This document shows positions 58,429 through 64,000 of a stretch of 64,000 bases of DNA, piece after piece (positions within the stretch are counted from its first letter, which is position 1; each line of letters starts with the position of its first letter). The stretch spans positions 18,410 through 82,409 of the forward strand of contig JAIBEK010000038.1 in NCBI GenBank assembly GCA_019459145.1, in the 5' to 3' direction. A program made the translations under genes and the position numbers. The notes under the pieces are model-generated. The model saw only the letters and a list, made by a program, of their open reading frames with translations. It did no database searches and had not been told where the DNA came from. Source of the stretch: Arenimonas sp. Its GTDB lineage: Bacteria > Pseudomonadota > Alphaproteobacteria > Rhizobiales > Rhizobiaceae.

Positions 58429-59646
58429 GTGACAGGCAGACTGGTCATCATCGGGGCAGGGCAGGCGGCCTTTGCACTGGCGGCAAAACTGCGCAGCCTG
58501 AAGGACACCCGCCCGATCACCATCCTCGGCGCGGAGGACTGCCTTCCCTACCAGCGCCCGCCGCTCTCGAAGAAATACCTGCTCGGCGAGATGAGCTTCG
58601 AGCGTCTGCTGTTCCGTCCGGAGACCTGGTACGGCGAAAACGATGTCGAGATTCGCCTGTCCACCCCGGTCGAGGACATCGACCCTGCCGCAAAGTCGGT
58701 GCGCCTGTTCGACGGCTCGACCATTCATTACGAGACGCTGGCGATCGCCACGGGTGCGACGCCGCGCCGTCTGCCGGATGCGATCGGCGGCGATCTCGAC
58801 GGCGTTTACACCGTGCGCGACAAGGCCGACGCCGACCGCCTGGCCGTCGAGATGAAGCCGGGCCGGCGTCTGTTGATCGTCGGCGGCGGCTATATCGGCC
58901 TCGAGGCTGCGGCCGTCGCGCGCCATCTCGGGCTCGACGTGACGCTGATCGAAATGGCCGACCGCATTCTGGCCCGGGTCGCGGCGAAGGAAACCGCCGA
59001 CGCGATGCGCGCCATCCACACCGGCCACGGTGTCGTCATCCGCGAAAAGACCGGGCTTGGCCGGCTGATCGGCGAAGACGGTCGGGTCGCCGCCGCCGAG
59101 CTGTCGGACGGATCCCGCGTCGACGCGGACATCGTGATCGCCGGCATCGGCGTCAATGCCAATGACGGACTGGCCGCGCGCGCCGGCATCGAAACCGCCG
59201 GCGGCATCGTCGTCGATGCCTTCGGCCTCACCTCCGATCCCTCGGTCTATGCCATGGGCGACTGCGCCGTGTTCGACTGGAAAGGCCAGAAGATCCGCCT
59301 CGAATCGGTGCAGAACGCCGTCGACCAGGCGGAAGCCGCAGCCGCCGCGATGGCCGGCGGCGTCGAACCCTATCGGCCAAAACCGTGGTTCTGGTCCGAC
59401 CAGTACGACGTCAAGCTGCAGATCGCCGGCTTCAACCTCGGCTATGACGAGACGGTGGTGCGCCCCGGCGGGCGCGAGGGCAGCCTGTCGATCTGGTATT
59501 TCGCCAAGGGTGAATTCATCGCCGTCGATGCGATCAACGATGCCAAGGCCTATGTGACCGGCAAGAAGCTGCTGGAGATGGGCCGCACCCCCGACCCCGC
59601 GATCATCGCCGATCCCGGCAGCGAGCTGAAGCTCTTGCTGGCTTAG
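58429..59646 (+). CDS. Ferredoxin reductase (putidaredoxin-reductase type)
   Basis: A 405-residue NAD(P)H-FAD oxidoreductase. The FAD motif VIIGAGQAAFALA is at the start, the NAD motif LLIVGGGYIGLEAAAVARHL near residue 145, and SVYAMGDCAVFDW near residue 280; the Reductase_C domain ends the protein. It should pass electrons from NADH to a 2Fe-2S ferredoxin for a P450 or Rieske oxygenase, neither of which adjoins. GTG start with GGGAGC upstream; an earlier open frame lacks a signal. Confidence 0.85.
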   Translation: MTGRLVIIGAGQAAFALAAKLRSLKDTRPITILGAEDCLPYQRPPLSKKYLLGEMSFERLLFRPETWYGENDVEIRLSTPVEDIDPAAKSVRLFDGSTIHYETLAIATGATPRRLPDAIGGDLDGVYTVRDKADADRLAVEMKPGRRLLIVGGGYIGLEAAAVARHLGLDVTLIEMADRILARVAAKETADAMRAIHTGHGVVIREKTGLGRLIGEDGRVAAAELSDGSRVDADIVIAGIGVNANDGLAARAGIETAGGIVVDAFGLTSDPSVYAMGDCAVFDWKGQKIRLESVQNAVDQAEAAAAAMAGGVEPYRPKPWFWSDQYDVKLQIAGFNLGYDETVVRPGGREGSLSIWYFAKGEFIAVDAINDAKAYVTGKKLLEMGRTPDPAIIADPGSELKLLLA

Positions 59647-59724
59647 GTTATGTCTGCGGGGGTGGGAGAACGCCCGCTCACAGCTGCCGTGACCATCCTC
59701 ATGGCGATCGGCTTTGAAGCTTGC

Positions 59725-60357
59725 TCAACGCTCCGTGCATGTCAGCCGCGACAGAAAATCGCGGAAGTCAGCAAGACCTAGGCTCCCGTTATTCTCCAAC
59801 AGATTCACATATTCGGCAATTTTGAGAGGAACTTCGTCCTCTTTCTCGAGGAGCTTTGCAAGTCCGACGACACGCTTCGCCCGTGCCGAGTGTATCGGGT
59901 TATGGATCCAGGAGTCCCTTCCGTGAGCGCTTAGCAGCTTGTATGCACCTTCCATGGTTGATGCTACCTCCAGATAGGGAAGTCCAATCTCCTTAAAAGC
60001 GTTCAAGATACCAGTGGTCGCAGAATCCAGATCGTCGATTGTTGCCACATGCCAGCGCATCTGCCCGACACCCGCGATATTTCCCAATTCCGCGCCCAAG
60101 GAACTCGTCGATCGTTGCTCTCTATCAGAAATAGATCTGACGTTTTTATTTACCAACGCTTCAAGGGCATGGAATCTGACTGCTACATCTGCAGTCACGT
60201 CAAAGTCCGCCCTGTGAGTGATAAAACCAAGGTGAAGACTACATTCACCGCCAGGAATTTCTCGACTAAACGACTGTCCAGCAGCTTTTCGACCAAAGCC
60301 AAATTCAAGAATCCCATATCCAATCGCGTTCAATAAAGCCTGTCGAATTTCCTTCAT
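59725..60357 (-). CDS. Uncharacterised protein, possibly immunity-like
   Basis: A 210-residue soluble protein I do not recognise with confidence. The first 70 residues (ILEFGFGRKAAGQSFSREI and FDVTADVAVRFHALEALVN) resemble DUF4304-type folds found among orphan immunity proteins. AGGATGG lies four bases before the ATG. Codon use and GC are well below the neighbours, indicating recent acquisition. Its 5' end overlaps a piece of out-of-frame coding debris. Confidence 0.55.
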   Translation of the reverse strand: MKEIRQALLNAIGYGILEFGFGRKAAGQSFSREIPGGECSLHLGFITHRADFDVTADVAVRFHALEALVNKNVRSISDREQRSTSSLGAELGNIAGVGQMRWHVATIDDLDSATTGILNAFKEIGLPYLEVASTMEGAYKLLSAHGRDSWIHNPIHSARAKRVVGLAKLLEKEDEVPLKIAEYVNLLENNGSLGLADFRDFLSRLTCTER

Positions 60358-60448
60358 CGTCCATCCTGATTATCGGCGGTTGATCATCTCGAATATGATA
60401 TCTTGCTCTTGAAACATACTTGGCGCCCTTACGGCCTGTGAGTTCGCC
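60305..60448 (-). pseudogene. Out-of-frame coding remnant, possible toxin C-terminus
   Basis: A 47-residue open frame overlapping the start of the 210-residue gene. It reads GELTGRKGAKYVSRARYHIR, then DDQPPIIRMDDEGN, and ends DWIWDS. The basic and proline-containing pattern is coherent and resembles the end of a polymorphic toxin, but no start codon is available and the open frame stops upstream at 60449-60451. I read it as debris of a toxin gene that once preceded the immunity-like gene; weak evidence. Confidence 0.3.
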
Positions 60449-60504
60449 CTATGGTGAATTGGGGCGTACATAGCAACTCCAGTCTCTCCTGCGGGTCTCC
60501 CACG

Positions 60505-60978
60505 TCACATCAGAATCTTCTTAGCCACCTCGTCCCACTTGCCAAAGAGGACATTGAGCCCCTGTTCGTGACGAATTCGTATGTCTTCGTCCGTGACCGG
60601 AACAACCAAGGCAAACGTCACCGTCTCGTCGTCAAGCAGGAAGTCATCGGTGAGCGGCTGCAGATCCAAAGAAACGCTGCACGGCAGAAAAATGAGGGCG
60701 GAAGCCTCCTGGGTCAACTGGGATGGCCATGTGCCATCCAGACCCATCGTCTCGCCGAAGCCAATCTGTCGTCCAGTCGCGCGCTGATAATCCTCTACAT
60801 TCGCCAATATGCGCGCCACTTCCGCGAAACTGTTCTCAGCGATGGCCAGAAACACAGAGCTCGTCTTGGTCGGCAAGTTAAACAATACATTCATGGTGCC
60901 GAGATTGGGTATCGTCAGAAATCCATGAATTACGACAAAGTTCGCTCCGCCGACGTCAAGTCTTGATTCAAGATACAA
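60505..60978 (-). CDS. Uncharacterised protein with SUFU-like C-terminus
   Basis: A 157-residue protein. The end VTFALVVPVTDEDIRIRHEQ, then GLNVLF, resembles the closing motif of bacterial suppressor-of-fused (SUFU) proteins, one of the known immunity-protein families in polymorphic toxin loci. The N-terminus is shorter than typical SUFU members. The start is TTG at 60978 or later. Base composition is low in GC. Assignment is tentative. Confidence 0.45.
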   Translation of the reverse strand: MYLESRLDVGGANFVVIHGFLTIPNLGTMNVLFNLPTKTSSVFLAIAENSFAEVARILANVEDYQRATGRQIGFGETMGLDGTWPSQLTQEASALIFLPCSVSLDLQPLTDDFLLDDETVTFALVVPVTDEDIRIRHEQGLNVLFGKWDEVAKKILM

Positions 60979-61105
60979 GATCGCCCTGCATCGTGAGAGC
61001 GCTATAAACGTGATTCAAAATCTGCCGTTGTCTGTTGTCGAGGCGCAGTTTTCTCACTGAAGCCATAAATTGCAAAAAAAGTGACCGCCTTTCAGTCCCG
61101 GAGAA

Positions 61106-61495
61106 TTAGCGCGAAGATCTTTCTTCTTCGACCAGGAAAATGCTCTGCAAATCTCCGTTGAGCGGTTCGTCCCCACCGTCATATGTTAGAAGAAAGTCAC
61201 CGTTGACATCGTCAATCGAGTTTACGCCGTCGATGATGCCGAGCAAATTCGAAGCCGTGTCGATGGATGTTTGTCTAATTACCTCAAGAAAAATATCTCT
61301 TTGATCGTGCTTCAAAGATCCAAACAGATTTTTCGCGTTTATCCAGTATGGATCTGTTGCGGAATCGATTGGGGTATTTTCAAACAAATCTCGATAGAGG
61401 ACTTGATTCTCATTGATTACGGATTTGCGAATTTTCATCACGAAATCTTCGGGTGTCACTATTACCTCGCCGGGCAAATCAATCAGGTTCGGCAT
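61106..61495 (-). CDS. Uncharacterised low-GC protein, possible immunity protein
   Basis: A 129-residue acidic protein starting MPNLIDLPGEVIVTPEDF and ending VEEERSSR. It has KNLFGSLKHDQRDIFLEVIR in the centre. It is soluble with no recognised domain. The frame extends upstream through sequence of ordinary composition with no start signal, so the start is uncertain. It is the third gene in the low-GC patch. Confidence 0.5.
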   Translation of the reverse strand: MPNLIDLPGEVIVTPEDFVMKIRKSVINENQVLYRDLFENTPIDSATDPYWINAKNLFGSLKHDQRDIFLEVIRQTSIDTASNLLGIIDGVNSIDDVNGDFLLTYDGGDEPLNGDLQSIFLVEEERSSR

Positions 61496-61641
61496 CCTTA
61501 CCCATCCTGATTGGTTTTTGAAGACGGTCGCGCGAGATACCCCGATGGACACGGAGCAACCTGCCGTAGGCGGCTGAAGAGATGGCCGTTTCGGGCATCT
61601 CTGCAACCCTCTGGCTGCGACCCGCCGGTGCATGCTTGGTC

Positions 61642-61672
61642 TCCGATGCAAGACGGTTGCAACCGTCATCGG
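61642..61672. terminator. Palindromic hairpin downstream of the chemoreceptor
   Basis: The perfect 16-base palindrome GACGGTTGCAACCGTC (61652-61667) sits inside CCGAT...ATCGG outer arms. It lies about 52 bases past the chemoreceptor stop on the minus strand. No U tract is present; a terminator or a regulator site is possible. Confidence 0.45.
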
Positions 61673-61723
61673 ACTATGACCCGTCATCGATGTTTGGCGG
61701 CACGGATCGGTTCTCGCCTTCAA

Positions 61724-63562
61724 TCAGGCGGCCGCCGTATCCTTGGACGAGGGTGGTTGCGCCTCGACCTTAAAAACTGAGACCTTGTTGCTCAGCCGGT
61801 CGGCTTCCAGGCGGATCGCATGGCTTGCCGCATTGCTCTCCTCTACCATCACGGCATTCTGCTGGGTGAACTGGTCCATCTGGTTGACGGCGCCGTTGAC
61901 CTCCTCCAGGCCGCTCGCCTGTTCGACGGCGGAACTGGCTATCTGAGCGATCAGCCGGGCGATCTCGCCGACCTGGCCCACCACCTTGCTCAGCGCCTCT
62001 CCCGTCTGGTTGACGAGGCTCGCGCCCAGCGCCACCTGTTCATTCGAGCCGGAAATCAGCTGGCGGATCTCCTTCGCCGCATCGCCCGCCCGCTGGGCTA
62101 GCGCGCGCACTTCCTGTGCCACCACGGCAAAGCCGCGCCCCGATTCGCCCGCCCGCGCCGCCTCCACTCCGGCATTGAGGGCGAGAAGATTGGTCTGGAA
62201 GGCGATTTCGTCGATGACGCCGATGATCTGCTCCATCTGATGGGCGCAAGCTTCGATTCGTTCCATCGCCGTCACCGCCTGGCTCATGATCCGGCCGCTT
62301 CGCTCCACGTCGCCATGGGTGCTTTCGACCGTCTCCCTAGCCTTTCTGGCACCGGCTGAGGTGGCCTGCACGGTCGCGGTGATCTGGTTGAGCGCGGCTG
62401 CCGTCTGCTCCAGGCTCGCCGCCTGCTGTTCGGTGCGATGGGCCAATTGGTCGGCCGCGCCGCTGATTCCGTTCGAACCCTCGCGCAGGCTGTCGACGCC
62501 GCTGGAAATCTCGGCGATAGCGTCATGCAGCCGCTGGAGCGCGCTGTTGTAGTTCAGCCGCAGTGATTCGTAGTCGGGCGGGAAGGGGGCCGCGATCGGC
62601 CGGGTCAGGTCGCCCTGCGCCAGATGTTCGAGGGCGGCGGAGAGGTCGCCCACCACTTGGCGTTGCTCGGCGGCCTGCGCCTGGCGGCGCGCTTCGTGCT
62701 GGCGCCGAAGGTCTTCGGCCTCCTGGCGCTGGACGATGGCCGCCCGCGCCATCTCTTCTTGCGTCCTGGCCGAGCGGTCGAGCGCGGAAAGCGCGCGGGC
62801 GATGACCGCCGCCGCATCGCGGGCGCCCGCAGCGCCGGCGCCTTCGCCGTGACGGGCGGCGAATTCCGCCTTGCGCAATCCGACATAGAGAATGCCGACC
62901 ACCCGGCCGTCGGCGAGGATCGGCTCATAGATGGTGTAATAGGCCTCGCCGAGGACTTCCGCCTCGCCGCGGAACGCCTTGCCCTGGTGCAAGACCGCGT
63001 CGATCACGCTTTCGGCGGTCAGGCGCGTGCCGGTGGCGCGGCTGCCGTCCGGCTTGGTCACATTGGTGGCGATTCGCAGGTCGCCGAGAAAGATGGTGGC
63101 CGTTCCCCCGGCCCTGGCTCGGACCGCATCGACAATGGCGGTATCGTCATTGATTCGCGTCTCGCCATAATAGAGCGCATCCGCGCGGACCTGCGGTTCG
63201 CCGCGCTGGCGAAGTTCCGCCTCGAGGATCTGCAGGTTGTTGTCCAGACTGTGCTGGGCAAGCGCCAGCATCTCCATTTTGGTGGCGCGGGCCGCGGTCT
63301 CGGTCAGGGTCTCTGCCATTCCGTCCAGCGTTGCCCCGCCTGCGCCGGCCAGCCGCCTGCTGGATGGCACGAGCGCCGCCGCTACGAGCACGATGGCGGT
63401 GATCGCCGCCACCCGCCCGGCAGACGCAGTCATTCCCAGCCGGGCGCCAAGCGCCGGAACCAGGCTCCACAACACGATGCCGAGACATGACGCTCCGGCC
63501 AGCATCAAAGTCGACGTGATCGCCGAAGGGCTGATCGCGCCCCGGCCCTTCAAGATCCTCAT
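61724..63562 (-). CDS. Methyl-accepting chemotaxis protein with Cache domain
   Basis: A 612-residue receptor. Two membrane segments near the N-terminus (about 18-35 and 50-65) are followed by a Cache-type sensory region ([20 protein letters not shown], then [22 protein letters not shown]) and a HAMP-like stretch ([10 protein letters not shown]). The signalling hairpin tip is [20 protein letters not shown] with [14 protein letters not shown]. The two membrane segments both precede the Cache region, so the sensor may face the cytoplasm. The end KDTAAA lacks a clear CheR/CheB pentapeptide. Confidence 0.9.
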   Translation of the reverse strand: MRILKGRGAISPSAITSTLMLAGASCLGIVLWSLVPALGARLGMTASAGRVAAITAIVLVAAALVPSSRRLAGAGGATLDGMAETLTETAARATKMEMLALAQHSLDNNLQILEAELRQRGEPQVRADALYYGETRINDDTAIVDAVRARAGGTATIFLGDLRIATNVTKPDGSRATGTRLTAESVIDAVLHQGKAFRGEAEVLGEAYYTIYEPILADGRVVGILYVGLRKAEFAARHGEGAGAAGARDAAAVIARALSALDRSARTQEEMARAAIVQRQEAEDLRRQHEARRQAQAAEQRQVVGDLSAALEHLAQGDLTRPIAAPFPPDYESLRLNYNSALQRLHDAIAEISSGVDSLREGSNGISGAADQLAHRTEQQAASLEQTAAALNQITATVQATSAGARKARETVESTHGDVERSGRIMSQAVTAMERIEACAHQMEQIIGVIDEIAFQTNLLALNAGVEAARAGESGRGFAVVAQEVRALAQRAGDAAKEIRQLISGSNEQVALGASLVNQTGEALSKVVGQVGEIARLIAQIASSAVEQASGLEEVNGAVNQMDQFTQQNAVMVEESNAASHAIRLEADRLSNKVSVFKVEAQPPSSKDTAAA

Positions 63563-63853
63563 GCCACCCCCCGTGACGAACCGGTAAGGCGAGCCGTCCC
63601 TCCCGGACGTCCATCGCCGCCGCTCGATTCGCGTCAGCCATGATCATTCGCAAAGCAGGACAGGCCTACCGATCCTTTCGTCGCGGTTTGGTGCGCGGTC
63701 GCTAGCGCTTAGCCCGACTTTGAACCGTGTAGGAAGATGGGATTGGCGAACCAGACCCGCCAAGCGACGCGGCCGGCGGAGCGTGGCATGGGCCACAAAC
63801 GGAAAAAGCCCCGTGTCCCGGCCGGGCGTTACCTATAACATCCGCGGCTCCTA
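63563..63853. other. Intergenic region upstream of the chemoreceptor
   Basis: No gene is supported here. A minus-strand GGGGCTTTTTCC at about 63801-63812, after a GC-rich CCCG/CGGG pairing, would fit a terminator for whatever ends at 63854. Confidence 0.45.
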
Positions 63854-63931
63854 TTAGACCGAACGCTGAACGCGGAAGAAGCCGCTCCACACTTCCGGTT
63901 CGCCATCGGCGTCCGTGTACAGGACGCTCAC
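63854..63931 (-). pseudogene. Possible C-terminal fragment of an unidentified CDS
   Basis: A 25-residue minus-strand frame from a GTG at 63931 reads SVLYTDADGEPEVWSGFFRV and stops at 63854. An in-frame stop at 63932-63934 prevents extension upstream. The sequence looks like the end of a real protein and a terminator-like element follows it, so it may be the remnant of a broken gene or a frameshift near the window edge. Confidence 0.3.
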
Positions 63932-64000
63932 CTAGCCAGACAGCCCATCGGCCAATCATTACTCACCCGTCAGGCCCGCCAAACAGGACAGCGGAATAGA

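Noticed and set aside
63702..63959. 85-residue minus-strand open frame at the right edge
   Set aside because: The sequence is Trp/Arg/Pro-rich with no features, and another frame of the same strand shows a more coherent protein end.
1..64000. tRNA, rRNA, CRISPR array or insertion sequence
   Set aside because: No tRNA cloverleaf, no regularly spaced short repeats, no transposase ORF and no terminal inverted repeats with target duplications were found by reading. A covariance-model scan could still find a small RNA.

Overview
The window reads as a chromosomal segment of a Rhizobiaceae-like alphaproteobacterium. The grounds are high GC, dense coding on both strands, an frcR-frcBCAK fructose transport locus of the Sinorhizobium type, a PleC/DivJ-type histidine kinase near pepN, rhizobial-type palindromic intergenic repeats and a DUF2218/PadR metal-regulation pair. 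Assignments rest on reading sequence and motifs only; no database search was run. No rRNA, tRNA, CRISPR array, insertion sequence or complete prophage was recognised.

Layout. 0.1-3.2 kb: a two-gene operon joining a periplasmic PstS-like binding protein to a membrane PAS-GGDEF-EAL protein. 3.3-9.7 kb: PleC-like kinase, a secreted DUF4344 metallopeptidase and aminopeptidase N. 9.9-14 kb: a frameshifted soluble chemoreceptor-like gene, a DMT exporter, a winged-helix-like protein and two small ORFs. 14.2-21.4 kb: a divergent family-4-type uracil-DNA glycosylase, an Hsp70-like ATPase between palindromic repeats, two paralogous small membrane proteins, an SDR with a degenerate active site, an AraC/ABM pair and a GlcD-type flavoprotein. 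21.6-32 kb: ETF-ubiquinone oxidoreductase with a dyad-bearing promoter, a branched-chain aminotransferase, and several regulator/transporter or regulator/enzyme pairs (Lrp with DMT, HxlR with quinone oxidoreductase), MFS and lipid kinase genes. 31.7-37.3 kb: the fructose locus. 37.4-41.1 kb: an outer-membrane barrel protein and a divergent glutamine-synthetase-like / class III aminotransferase pair, probably for putrescine. 41.4-47.2 kb: an orphan Imm11-like gene, a NfeR-like PadR with DUF2218, OsmC, and a GT2/GT39/flippase-like envelope cluster. 47.2-53.1 kb: AMP nucleosidase, two tiny ORFs, GST, DUF2147, a Sel1-like protein, a HisC-like aminotransferase and a PilZ protein. 53.3-57.5 kb: two NosD-like beta-helix proteins, the second behind a perfect FNR/FixK box, then a host-attachment-family protein and another PilZ protein. 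57.8-59.6 kb: a Glyoxalase_8 protein and a ferredoxin reductase. 59.7-61.5 kb: a lower-GC patch of orphan immunity-like genes with coding debris. 61.7-63.6 kb: a Cache chemoreceptor.

Recurring themes are cyclic-di-GMP (one GGDEF-EAL enzyme and two single-domain PilZ proteins), envelope and sensory functions, and polyamine/amino-acid and sugar uptake. The strongest candidates for something undescribed are the PstS-like/GGDEF-EAL operon, which parallels the NspS-MbaA arrangement with a different binding-protein family; the paired NosD-like proteins with an anaerobic-type promoter but no nos genes; and the immunity-like patch at 59.7-61.5 kb.
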